A DNA stretch of 64,000 nt from Lobosporangium transversale (taxonomy: Eukaryota; Mortierellomycota; Mortierellomycetes; Mortierellales; Mortierellaceae), in contig NW_019029062.1 in NCBI RefSeq assembly GCF_002105155.1, positions 28,846 through 92,845 on the forward strand. The letters run 5' to 3'. The translations under genes and the position numbers were made by a program. Of the stretch, positions 48,473 through 59,879 are shown one piece after another. Position 1 is the stretch's first letter. Every line of letters begins with the position of its first letter. The notes under the pieces are model-generated. The model saw only the letters and a program-made list of their open reading frames with translations. It had not been told where the DNA came from and ran no database searches.

Positions 48473-49468
48473 GGAGGAGGTGAGAAGGGCGAAGCAAGAG
48501 AGGAATCTGATAAATTGGTTTAAAAAAAAAAGAAAAGGGTAAGAGACTGTTTCCCAGACAAAAGGACGCGTCGAGCGTTGAAATAAAAGTAAACTAAAAA
48601 AACGTTTACTATCCCCGATTGTTACTAGTTTATTGGATGACATGTGGTCTTTCCCTCTCATGTCAATCAAAGCAATCAAACAATCGAACAGGAACAAATC
48701 CATTGTGGATATGAACTACGCGAAACTGCGTGGTTGAGACATGTCCTTTAAAAGTCTGCAAACATGAATTATTACACATCATTATACATTATTTCTATAC
48801 ACACAAGCAAGGAGAAGAATCAAATAATCAACTCTTTCTGTCAAGACAATTTATGATACGAGTGAATAAAGTATATCCGTGTCCACCTGGACTAAATTGA
48901 GATTTGACATGACATGACATGAATATCCCATCTTGAAGTTTCTTTTTTTTAAAAAAAAACGTTGGGTTTTAGTTGTCAAACTAAAATAACATGTTCATTG
49001 CTCTCACCTCTCTTTCTCTCTTTCTATTTCTCTACTTTGTATCCTCCATCATCTTTTTCTTAATTATTATATACTTTTCACCTTCATCTTGAATCATTCC
49101 AATTCTTCCTTCCTTCACTTACTCGATCAACTTTCTCTCCCGAATGAACTTTGCTTTGTTCTGATCAATTTTGTTCACTATTTCTACTTGATTCAACTTG
49201 GCTTCTTTTTCGACTTGATCGCACTTCTTCATTGGCCTTGTAGAGGTGTCTGTTTTACTAACAAAAGATCGGGCCCCTCTACCCCACCTCACTATCTCTT
49301 TCTCCTTTCTCTATCCTTTTCTATCCTCGGCTTTCCACTGTGCGGTATCCAAGAGGTTAATTGGCCTCACTGAGTTACCTTGCCTGTGCTCAACACATCA
49401 TAATCTATCACCCACTTGTATTTCCTATATACCTTAATTCATCTCTTCTAAGAAGTAACCTTCCGAGA
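48473..49468. other. Divergent promoter region, Pcs1-like / ABCC transporter
   Basis: About 1 kb. The half nearest the ABC transporter is strongly C/T-rich (49010-49340 on +), a probable leader. A frame open from 49361 into the transporter start has no ATG that improves the protein, so I start the CDS at 49469. Confidence 0.5.
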
Positions 49469-52400
49469 ATGCCCTTCTCTAAAAAACGCTCTACACATTC
49501 AAGGCGATCACAACGACAAAGACGCTATCCTACTCAGCAAAATGAATCTTCCTCCTCTTCTTCATTGTACGATACGCCTGTCCTTATCAAAGGCGGCCAT
49601 TCCTTTAATGTCATCTCACGATGGTTCTTTCTCTGGGTGATCCCTCTACTGCGTCGGACAAGGTCTGATCCAGAATTCAGTCCGGATTCGATCCAACTCC
49701 AAATAGAAGAATCCGCTCAATATGCAGGTGAGCGACTCGGTGACCGTTGGCGCCAGGAGGAAATTAACTACAAAGAAAAGTAAGTCGACACAGAAGAAGT
49801 TACAGGAGATAGAATGAAGGGAAGAGGGAAGGAGAGTGATAGGAAGGAATGTTTTGAGAGTAGCATTCTGTCAGAATGTGTACAGTTATGATTGTCCTCT
49901 GCATGGTACAGAAGAGGAAGGGATCTGCAGCAAGACATTAGGAAAGAAAGGTCGGGTTGTGTTGTCTGATAGTTACACGCGCTATTTGTTTTTTATGTTC
50001 CTTTTCTTCGGAAAATCAAATTGCATGCAAAAGACTCCAAACAAGGCCTCCACTTTCCCAATCTTTTTTGTCGCTTCAGATCTTATATTCAGATGCATGC
50101 TACTTTTATTTTGTCAGCTGCCCTTGCTATGGTTACTGAATGCTAGTCGGTTGGTGACGATGTGTGTGTGAGCCCCTCAAAATCGTCATCTGTCTCTTCA
50201 CAAAGGCTGTTTATATGTGCATAGATGTGTGGTGGCAGAGTAACACTACGGGATGCTCTCACCTACACTATTTTGCAATATGCTAATGTGCGCCTTTCTT
50301 GGATCGATGCTTGTATTCCAAATAGAGCCTCAATTAGCAGAGCCTTGATGAGTGCATTTGGCCGTCCATATCTGATGCTTGCCTTCTACAAGATGTTTTG
50401 GATCATTTTCACTTATCTCGGATCTTATTTCTTTGTCAAGCGCATCATCAGCCATGTGGAGCAAGTTTCAGATGAAAACATGGGCCAAAATTCTTCCGCA
50501 GAAGGTTACCTCTATGCTTTGGGTCTTTTCTTGACTTGCATTGGCAGTAGCGTCTGTATTCAGCAGGTCATGGCTGAATGTACGCGTATTGGTGTTCAGG
50601 TGAGGAATAAAGAGACAATAAGGAGGTTTTGGAGTAAATACAAATGGCAAGCTTCGGCCACATGTATAGATGCTTGCACAATAGGACTCTAATATTTCTT
50701 ACATTTTGACATCTTTTTTTTATTTTTTTATTTTTTTTATGACTCTTGTCATGCAGGTTCGAGCAGGTCTCATGGTCCTGATCTATCGTAAATCACTCAA
50801 GCTATCTTCAGCCCACGGGGGTATTGGCAACATCATCAATCTCATTTCAAATGATTGCAATCGCGTCGCAGAATCGTTTGTCAACTTCCACTTTCTGTGG
50901 AGCTCAGCTTTAGAGATTTTGGGTAAGAAGCAGAGAATCATTCTTTTTTCTCTTGGCTGCAAATCAGAAATTACTTACCGATTAGCTTTACCAAACTTAT
51001 CTTTCTAATTTGCACATCTTTTGAATATTTTTCGTACTTTCTTCATAGTGGTGATTGCCTTAGCATTCCTAGAACTTCAGCTTGCTGCTATCCCAGCTTT
51101 GATCATCCTCATCTTACTCTTCCCTGTTCAGTATTTCCTTTCATTGTACACTGCTCGTGTTAATGCCATGACAACTAATACAACAACTGCCAGGATTCAT
51201 ATCATGTCCGAACTCTTGACTGCCATCAAACTGATCAAGTTCTATGCATGGGAGCCTTATTTCCGTGACAGAGTGACTCGTGTGAGAGCAAAGGAGATGG
51301 GAGAACTTCGCCGTGGAATGTACTTGAAAATTACATCATTTGCAGTTGTGTTCTCAGCACCTGTTGTCACAACTTTGGCATGTATGTGCGTTTATGAGCT
51401 GACTGATACGCGTGGGGCTCGAGGTGATGTCAAAGCAAGTGTCGTATTCACTATTCTTTCTATCTTCAATACACTGCGATACCCATTGATCATGTTACCC
51501 ATCGCTGTCAAGACAACTCTGGGTGCATTACTGAGCTTCGACCGCCTCGATGGCTTCTTGGGCTTACCAGAGGTAGAACCCCTTTCAGTTCATGGCCGCT
51601 CTGATACGAGTGGCTCAGATCAGGATAGCTCCAAGGATACATCTATTGTGGCTGATGGATTAGTCATGAACGGGTCGAGTAGCGGTAGCGGAGATGCAAA
51701 AGAAATGGAGAGACTAGCGCTTCGTCGTGAGATTGCTAGCCTTCGAATTTACATCAAGGATGCTGATTTCGGTTGGCCTGATTCGCAAGAGTCCAACCCG
51801 ACACTCAAATTTATTAATATGAGAGTCAAGCCAGGAGAATTAGTGGCCATTGTAGGCGATGTTGGGTCCGGCAGTATGTACACACTTCCTCCTTTCAATT
51901 AACGCGCACTTGAGTGAGTGTAATATGGTGGATCTGACGCTGATTTTTTTTTTCTCTTGTAATTTCTCAATATGTTCAACATTCAATAGAATCTTCAACA
52001 TTAGCTGCAATCATGGGTCAAATTAAGCTTCGTGCTGGAGATCGTGAAGTTCATGGATCGCTCGCATATGTCCCCCATGATGCCTGGCTAGTAAATGCCA
52101 CTCTTAAAGAAAATATTTTGTTCGGACTTCCCTTTAATCGACAGAAATACAACGATATTTTGCGTGTCTGCGCTCTCAATCGCGATCTGACATTATTAAG
52201 CGCAGGAGATGAAACTGAGATTGGTGAACGTGGAATCAATTTGAGTCAAGGCCAGAGACAACGAGTCAGTCTGGCCCGTGCTGTATACTCTGACGCGGAC
52301 ATTATGCTTTTGGACGATCCTCTCAGCGGCATGGACGCTCAGGTTGGAAAACACATCTTTCAGGAGTGTATTAAGGGATACTTGGCTAACAAAACTGTCA

Positions 52401-55400
52401 TCTATGTTACCAATCAACTCCAACACCTCGGTGATTGTGATCGTATCATCGTTATGAAGGCAGGTTCTGTCGAAGCTCAGGGCACTTTTGATGAACTGAT
52501 GGCCAAAGATGTTAATTTGGCACGCATTGTCGAAGAGTCTATGGAAATTGAGGATCCTGATCAAATTCAAGAGCTCATGAGCGAAGTTCGGTTGGAGCCA
52601 TCAGCGGAAGGAGACGAAGAAGGGTTCGGAGTGGCCTCTCAACCAATGAGTCCGACCGGATTAAATGCAGAGAAAAGCACCGATCGCCAGCTAACTGTCC
52701 CCAAAAATGTCGCAATCCAGCGAGGATCGCTTGGAAAGAGCCTAGCATCCCGTTTTTCTAATGAAGGCGCTGCTGTGGAGTCAGATGGTGAGGAGCTTGG
52801 CAGTATCATGGTCCAAGGACGGACTAGTATGGGTATATCAGGCAAGGCCGCTGCTGGAGGGTCTTCTAGTGTGAATAGTCGTCCCAACTTGCTCTCCCAG
52901 CGCTCACATTCCATGTCTAATCCTGGAACATCTTACAACAACTACATGGCTGCTAATGAGCAGACAATTCATCGACTTCGAGAGATGAATGCACATACGA
53001 TACAGAATCAGATGATTAATGAGCAGACAATTTCCAGGATGATAGAGCGCAATCAGATGACAATCTTAGGAAGTATGGGCCAAAATAGACTAACAGGAGC
53101 CCCTACTAATCGCGAGGAGAATATAATGGCAAAAGCGGTGGAGAGAAATCAACTGACAATTCACAGTCTGAGTGGTCGCGATGGCGGCATGCTAGGAACT
53201 AGTGGTGGACGTGGCGAACGACTGGATCTGGGATATGGCGTAAAAAGTAGAGATGGTGTCCCCAGCTGGTCAGTCGCAAAAGCTTATTTGCGTAAAGGAA
53301 CTGGCATGGGCATTTCTATTTCTGTGGCCCTGATCTTTTTGGCAACACATGGACTACGGATCTTTTCAGACTATTGGTTGCGCTTCACAGTAGGTCCGGA
53401 TGAGAAATCTGACTTTCATTATTATATCGGTGTCTATGGTGGGCTTGTAGCGGCAGTTGTCGTTGGCATATTTGCTCGCACCTTCCTTTTGTCCTGGATC
53501 GTCTTCAAAAAGTCCGTTACATACCATGACCGCGTCTTCCGCAAAATTTTGAGGGCACCTATGAGTTATTTTGATGTGACACCGTTGGCCAGAATTTTGA
53601 ACGCATTCGCAAAACACATGTATACAGTAGACGAGGTTCTACCGGATGCCATCCTTCAGCTACTACAGTATGCCCCTTTGGCGATCGGTGCAGCTATCTT
53701 AGTAATCGTGATCGTTCCCTGGTCAGCTATTGCCGTAGCTGTCTTACTCGTAGTTGCCTGGGCTCTAGTGCACTTTTCCTCATACACTGATGAGCGACTC
53801 AAGGGTATGGAGGCTATGACTAAAGGGCCTATCTTTGCCCACATGGCCGCAACTCTGGATGGCCTGTTTTCGATCCGCGTCTATGGTGCCGAGCAACGAT
53901 TTGACAGCTTCAATTTACACAAAATTGACGATAACCACAAAGCATTTTTCGCCATGATGCAGGTCCGTTCGTGGCTTGCACTCTATTTAGACCTTATCTC
54001 GTCTATCTTTGTTCTGGTGACAGCCATGTGTGTTATTTACTTTTCGGGAGGCGGCTCATTGGATGCATCGGAAGTCGGTTTGGCGATTACGAATGCTCTT
54101 CAGCTGTTGATCTTTGGTCAGTGGTCTATACGCATGGCTGCTGAGATCAAATCGACCAAGGAGTCAGTCTGCCAACTTGAATTGTATGGTATGAACATCC
54201 CTGCAGAGGCTCCCGACCACATCCCAGAGTCGCAGCCTCCATTGGACTGGCCTAGCCGAGGAGAAATCGAGTTCAAGAAGGTTGTACTTCGATATCAGAA
54301 TTACGGAGTCGCTGTCTTGAAGAAAGTGAGCTTTGTTGTTCAACCAGGCGAGAAAATTGGAGTAGTTGGAAAGATGGGCAGTGGCAAGACTACATTGCTG
54401 ATTTCTCTGTTGAGAGTAGTTGAAGCAGCAGAGGGTAAGATCCTAATCGATGATGTGGATGTACGTGAGATTGGACTCCATGATCTCAGGAGCAAGATCG
54501 CGATTATCCCTCAAGAGCCAGTTCTGTTTGTGGGCACCATCCGATCCAACCTCGACCCCTTCCATCGCAGGACCGACCAAGAAATCTGGGCAGCGTTGGA
54601 TGCAGTTCACCTGTCGGAGAATATTAAACAGAACATGCCTCTCAAATTAGAGACGCCTATTATCGAAAACGGACGTAACTTTTCTCTTGGACAGCGCCAG
54701 TTGTTTTGTATTGCACGTGCTATTCTCTTTCAAAGTAGAATTCTTGTTCTAGATGGTAAGTTTTTTTATTTTTATTTTTTTATTATTTTTATTTTTTTAT
54801 GTTGTTGTAATATCATCCTGGATTCTTGAATGGCGTATACTAAACTTAGCATGCTGATACATATGGCTATCGTTTTGCTTTGCAGAGGCTACTAGTGCAG
54901 TGGACCTTCAAACAGATCTCTTGATTCAAGATACGATCAAAAAGAACTTTGCAAACTGCACAGTTCTTATGATTGCTCATCGACTCAATACAATCATCGA
55001 GTGCGATAAGATTCTGGTTATGGAGGATGGGCGAGTAGTTGAGTTTGATCATGCAACTAAGCTGATCGAGAACAAAGATGGGTATTTCTATGGCCTTGTC
55101 AACCAATCTGGACAAGATGCAGTCACCCGCCTCAAAACCATGATAAGAGAACATGGTCAGACTATTGGTAGTGGTGGCGGCAACCTATCCATCATCACTA
55201 ATAGTGATTCTACTGGGCCATCTAGAACAAGTGAAGCATCACCTATCACAGGAGTCCCGCAGGAGACTTGTACCGAAGATGAGATGGAGTCTAGGGAACT
55301 CTTATTGAAGCAGCACTCAAAAATGCCTTCCATATCAGTTACTGATCCACAAAGAGAAATAGGGGCCGAAGGCACTAACGTAGCTTCGACTCCAACTTCA

Positions 55401-55625
55401 GCTTCTACTGCAATTGATCATGAAGGACGAACTGTAAACATAACTGGAGAGAGATCGACATTATCTACACCCATGGTACGATCTGGCAGTGGTACTGCCA
55501 ATGTTGTATCCAGTAGCAGTGGTGCGACATCATCAGGAACAGTATCATCCACAGTACACCAGATGCCTCGATCACTCGAGGATGTGTTTGCACCACGCAC
55601 TACACCAACAAAAAAGGACGCGTAA
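49469..55625 (+). CDS. ABCC (MRP-type) full ABC transporter
   Basis: Exons 49469-49779, 50239-50599, 50757-50922, 51050-51873 (51049 if counted from the first base after AG), 51990-54755 and 54886-55625; 1,722 residues. There is no TMD0; a short basic N-terminus leads to TMD1. NBD1 Walker A is split by an intron (GDVGSG/KSSTLAA). Its signature is LSQGQRQRVSLARA, and Walker B ends LLDDPLSGMD, with Asp in place of the catalytic Glu, as is normal in ABCC site 1. NBD2 has GKMGSGKTTLL, FSLGQRQLFCIARA and LVLDEATSAVD with the Glu present. TMD2 starts near KAYLRKGTGMGIS. ABCC pumps export glutathione conjugates and other organic anions across vacuolar or plasma membranes. The NBD1-TMD2 linker is long and carries an unusual NxxTI repeat. 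AATAAA occurs at 55653. The substrate is not predictable. Confidence 0.94.
52954..53032 (+). repeat. Internal direct repeat in the ABCC linker
   Basis: The 16-mer TAATGAGCAGACAATT occurs at 52954-52969 and again at 53017-53032. It belongs to a protein pattern of NEQTI/NQMTI/NQLTI units spaced ~20 residues apart (NEQTIHRL, NEQTISRM, NQMTILGS, NQLTIHSL). Confidence 0.8.
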
Positions 55626-55811
55626 AATCCCGCTCGATCTACACATTAAAGTAATAAAGTAATCTGAATAGTATAAATACATATTAGCAGTGTTGGATTG
55701 TAATTGTATTAAAATTTGCCACGTCTGAATTTTTGCTTGTGCATCCTAAATACAGCAAGTATTCCGCATCATCATTCATCTGAATCTGTCCTCTCAGTCA
55801 ATAGAATTGCC

Positions 55812-57680
55812 ATGGCTGTCAACAGAAGGACGCAGCAGACTCGCTACGCGGCCTCATCTTCCGTGTCAGCTTCATCTAATTATCCCACCGAGGAACAAGA
55901 ATCGACCAAGACTCTTAGTATTTTCCGACCCATCGAATTGGTCTTCGAGTTGCTATTAAACCATGCACATATCTGGAAGCTCGGAGGACTCCTTTTCCTG
56001 GCTGAAATATTTCTCAATTTTTTCATTATCAAGAAGATTCACTGTAATAAGTTGAAGAAAAAGGAAGGAGAGGGGAGGAATCTTTATCATTATCATTATC
56101 ATTATCACCGCTATAATAATTCTTCTGATTATTTCAAACAATAGACACAGAAATCGACTGGGTTGCATACATGCAGGAAGTTTCTGGATATCTTAAAGGA
56201 GAGACTGATTATATGAAGCTACGTGGCGATACAGGACCACTGGTGTATCCCGCAGGATTCGTTTATATCTACTCATTACTTTATTATCTCACGGATTCCG
56301 GTGAGAACATTTATAAGGGCCAATGGATCTTTATGAGCCTGTATCTTCTTACACTTATCATTGTGTTTGCAATCTATGCAAAAGATAAAAATGTAACTTT
56401 TGTTATTTATTCATTATTGTTGTTGCTGGGAAGTTATTGAAGGCAATGGATATTGATTTTTTTTTTTTCTTTTTTCTTTTTTCTTAATAGATTCCACCAT
56501 ATGTTCTCATTCCAGTGTGTCTTTCAAAGCGCCTGCATTCGATATATGTTCTGCGATTATTTAATGATCCAGTGGCGATGCTATTTCTGTATGCGTCGAT
56601 ATTAGCCTTTTTGAATAGACGTTGGATACTGAGCAGTTCGTTATTTAGGTAAGGAGGAGGAGAAGAAGATTTCAACCTAATAAAAAAAAAAAAATCAAGT
56701 TAAGAATTGTACTGACTGCATTGTCTTTTCTTCATTCGCAATCTTTGTATATCAAGCTTTGCTATTTCGATCAAAATGAATATTCTATTGTTTTTCCCTG
56801 CGTTTGGGTTTTTGATTTGGCAAACTCAAGGCATTGTAGGGACGATTATCCAGTTGAGCACCATGCTCTTGATACAGGTAATCACCATCCTTTATCTGTG
56901 GATTGAAAAAAAAAAAAAAAAAAAAAAAAAAAAACGAAGGATCAAAGGATAAGGAAAATGTCGACCCGATATATTTATATATATTTCTTTTCCCTCTCGC
57001 CATAGGTTTTAGTCTCACTTCCATTTACGCTTCATTATCCAGAAAGCTATGTCCGTAAGGCCTTCGAGTTTTCCCGCGTTTTTGAGTACAAATGGACGGT
57101 CAATTGGAAGTTCCTGGACGAGAGCACGTTTTTGAGTAAAGACTTTGCAAAGTTACTTCTAGCGGGGCATATGGTGGTCCTTTTTGCCTTTGTGTTTTTC
57201 AGATGGAGCAGGTGAGCTTTTTTAATATATATTTGGCCATAAGAAAGGTTTTTACTCTATTCGGCCATACATATTGACCCTGATGCTTGTCTATCTATAT
57301 GTAGATTGGAAGGCGGCATTGTTTCTGTGGTGCTACGTGGATCGACATCACCCAAGATGGCTCTGTCAGCCCATGCACAGCATATAAAGCCTAGCCATGT
57401 GTTGACATTAATGTTCACAAGCAATTTTATCGGGATAGTGTTTGCAAGATCCTTGCATTATCAGTTTTATTCATGGTATAGCATGACACTCCCTTATTTG
57501 TTATGGCAAACAAGGTTGCCTGTGATTATTCGGATAGTGCTATTAGGCATGGTTGAATGGTCATGGAATGTATATCCTGCCACCCCCAAGAGTTCAGGTG
57601 TCCTTTTTATAAGCCATTGTGTGATCCTAATGGGGCTTTGGCTGGGTAAAAGTAAAAGTAAAAGAAAAATAAAACATTAG
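55812..57680 (+). CDS. ALG3: Dol-P-Man:Man5GlcNAc2-PP-Dol alpha-1,3-mannosyltransferase
   Basis: Exons 55812-56043, 56145-56392, 56491-56648, 56757-56877, 57006-57211 and 57305-57680 give 446 residues; all phases agree. After a short Ser/Thr-rich cytosolic N-terminus, a first membrane helix leads to [13 protein letters not shown], the lumenal acidic motif typical of ALG3. [18 protein letters not shown] follows. Further family segments are [25 protein letters not shown], and the C-terminal HYQFYSWY, which is diagnostic for ALG3. It adds the first dolichol-phosphate-mannose-dependent mannose to Man5GlcNAc2-PP-dolichol in the ER lumen during N-glycan precursor assembly. The protein ends in a short Lys-rich tail ([10 protein letters not shown]), possibly an ER-retention signal. 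It follows the ABC transporter on the same strand after 186 bp. Confidence 0.95.
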
Positions 57681-58401
57681 TACATTAGCTGAAAAATGGT
57701 AAAATGAAATAAAGAAAACGAGTTACAAGACCGTAGCTTCGTCACGGTCGACTCTTGCCTTGTTAGAAAATCTAATGCTTTGCCTCAGTTACGTTCAAGG
57801 CCGAATACGAAAACAGCAAACTATAATTTTGCAGCACTCGTTGCATAAAAGATTGAAGAAAATATTTTTTCTTGTGCCTATGCTGATGGACAGACATCCT
57901 GTATTAATGGACGTAACATCTTTTGCTTTTTCTGAACATACATCTCCTAAGAAACATTTACCATGGATACGCTCTATCCATGTTACTCGTACACAAACTT
58001 TAGTTATGCTCTTAATACTCTAGTGAATATGATGAAAATTTCAATAAACACCTCATCGGTGTGATATGTAGACCTACATCTTATTCTCACTTACTCTACT
58101 ATTCACCTTCTTGTCTTTTAAAAACTTTTCACCAGTGAATGCATGGATAGTTTTGACTCGGGGTTTAGGTTTTGAAACAGAATAGATCCTTGTCAAGAGC
58201 AGCAACAAAAGAAAGAAGTTTTTTTTATTTATCGTTTATCAGAGAATGGATTCGGATGCCGTTCTTTGTATTAACAACTCCAGTACATTTGCGTTAAAAC
58301 AGAGGTATTCGTTAGCTCACAGATCCCGGCATCAATGAAGGAGATAGGAGTGACATTATTGGTTGTGTTTTTTAGCTTAGATGTAAGCTATAGTGGGGGG
58401 G

Positions 58402-58443
58402 AGCCTGCTGTACTCTGTCCCGTGCCTCCTGTACATTGTCCCG
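58402..58443. repeat. Two imperfect 21-bp tandem copies
   Basis: 58402-58422 and 58423-58443 share 17 of 21 positions (consensus NGCCTNCTGTACNNTGTCCCG). Confidence 0.8.
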
Positions 58444-58760
58444 GGCTATAATTTTCTTATTGGATATATAACCTCTGATGGCCGGATCCCCTTAATTCGA
58501 TCCGAGCGACGAAATGTGCTGGCAGTGGTAGCAGGAGTAGACGTCGCGGCAGCAGTCTTCTTAGCGAAAAACTTGGTACAAGATGTGCGGAATGTCTCTG
58601 ACCATAAATAAAAATAAAAGGCTGTGTTACAGTCTGCTTAGTCATACATTAAATATGAATTATATAATACTATCACGGGCTTCAACGAGACGTGCCTTAA
58701 AGCTTTGGAAGCCTGGGCGTTCCCCGACTCCCAAACTTTTTAAGCCCGAAGTCTCTAGTA

Positions 58761-58811
58761 TTCAATGCAGGGCCATATTCAATGCAGGGCCATATTCATT
58801 GCAGGGCCATA
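58761..58811. repeat. Three 17-bp tandem copies
   Basis: TTCAATGCAGGGCCATA occurs at 58761-58777 and 58778-58794, and with one change at 58795-58811. The array overlaps the 3' end of the unassigned minus-strand frame. Confidence 0.9.
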
Positions 58812-59061
58812 AAGCAAGTACCCATTCATATCTCCATACCTCGACAGCTTGTTTCCATCGAGTGTAGCGTTCGCATTGTTGAGATAGTTCCCGGTCATTA
58901 CTGGCGTCGTAATTTACATCAAGGAGCTCCGTCAAGGCGGCAGAAATAACATTTAATATTTCTTCTGTATCATTGATTTCAAATAATCGTACGAATGGTT
59001 CAATAATGTGGAAGGGCTCAGTTGCCTTGGTGTTGCGGAGCAGCGCTTCTATTCCAACCAT
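58762..59061 (-). CDS. Unassigned ORF fragment next to the LTR
   Basis: A 99-codon frame with ATG at 59061. The first ~75 residues look like genuine mixed amphipathic helices (FVRLFEINDTEEILNVISAA, LTELLDVNYDASND). The last ~20 residues are encoded by the 17-bp tandem repeat. I do not recognise the family. It lies just outside the proposed LTR and points the same way as the retroelement, so it may be a disrupted host gene, a fragment of another element, or the LTR may be longer than I propose. Confidence 0.3.
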   Translation of the reverse strand: MVGIEALLRNTKATEPFHIIEPFVRLFEINDTEEILNVISAALTELLDVNYDASNDRELSQQCERYTRWKQAVEVWRYEWVLALWPCNEYGPALNMALH

Positions 59062-59144
59062 TCGAATTCGATTCGTTTTCGAATGGATATCTAAATTCGA
59101 TTGCTTTTCGAATCATCCGAGCCATTCAATACTCGAAGTTGATA

Positions 59145-59309
59145 TGTTTTATGGTAAATCGGAAGTCAAGGAGATCAAAAGTTGTTTATTATTTTAGCTA
59201 GGTCGGAGCCTTATATAGGCTCCAACATAGCCGTCACTAATTGCTCTGATCTATGAATAAAAAGGGGAGTGCTCCATTTGGGTACACTCCCTAGCCTCAG
59301 GACGTAACA
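59145..59309 (-). repeat. Proposed 3' LTR (165 bp)
   Basis: The LTR start is placed at TGTTACGTCC, directly after the polypurine tract (minus strand). The end is placed at ...CATAAAACA, giving TGTT...AACA inverted ends. A promoter-like TATATAA lies ~90 bp in. The outer end (59145) is a guess because the matching 5' LTR is not in the window; TGTTAC at 58624 is an alternative end that would make a ~686-bp LTR. Confidence 0.6.
59205..59223 (-). promoter_or_regulatory. TATA element inside an inverted repeat in the LTR
   Basis: On the minus strand GGAGCC-TATATAA-GGCTCC: a TATA box centred in a perfect 6-bp inverted repeat. This is the likely U3 core promoter for the element's RNA. Confidence 0.6.
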
Positions 59310-59322
59310 ACTTCCCCCCAGA
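59310..59322 (-). other. Polypurine tract (plus-strand priming site)
   Basis: The minus strand reads TCTGGGGGGAAGT and is followed at once by TGTTACG, the proposed LTR start. Purine-rich tracts at this place prime plus-strand synthesis in Ty3/gypsy elements. Confidence 0.7.
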
Positions 59323-59677
59323 TTTTATGTAGGGTTTTTGGCGTCTTGTCTAAAGGCCTTGAGGAAAAATAAGAAAAACCTCTTGTTGTTGAAAGGTAGG
59401 AGGAAAAAAATAAACCTCTTGAGGACAAAAATTTAAACCTCACGTGAGACTTCACAGTGTCTATTCTTAAAACTTGTTTTGATATTTCTTTTCTTGTGAT
59501 TAGAGAGAGACTTTATCTCAAAAAGTAATGTCAGCAAATGGATCATGGAAATATAACAGCCATTGGATCAGGATGTGTCATACAGGAGATGTGGGTAGTA
59601 ATTATTCAGCATGTCAAAAATGTAGAAATCTCATTGGTCCTTTGTCAAACAGGGATCACAAAAAGATCACGCCATCC

Positions 59678-59690
59678 ACTTCCCCCCAGA
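59678..59690 (-). other. Second copy of the polypurine-tract 13-mer
   Basis: Identical 13 bases to the tract at 59310-59322 (TCTGGGGGGAAGT on the minus strand), 368 bp further into the element. It could be a secondary priming site or a trace of an internal duplication. Confidence 0.6.
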
Positions 59691-59879
59691 AGGACGAATG
59701 AGGATTCACGAAGCAAATGAAGAAGATTAAGGTCAAAAGGAATGAAGATTGGAAACTTCAAACGCTCACTCATTCCTTCATTCCTCAGTATTCACTTTTG
59801 CTACTCAAACACCTTCTTGCAGGGACACATACTCATTACTTACTTTCCTTATAACAGCCATCAGCAGACAATTATCAAT

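Larger units (their letters stand above)
57681..59144. other. Gene-poor, repeat-bearing region left of the retroelement
   Basis: About 1.5 kb between ALG3 and the chromovirus LTR. It contains two short tandem repeats and one unassigned minus-strand frame (listed separately). On the minus strand near 58590-58460 another frame reads FRRSDRIKGIRP before a stop. Basic R-S-x-R-I tails like this end some transposon polyproteins, so an old element remnant is possible but unproven. Confidence 0.45.

Noticed and set aside
49361-49468. Upstream extension of the ABCC frame
   Set aside because: It has no in-frame ATG before 49469 and the sequence reads like a C/T-rich leader.
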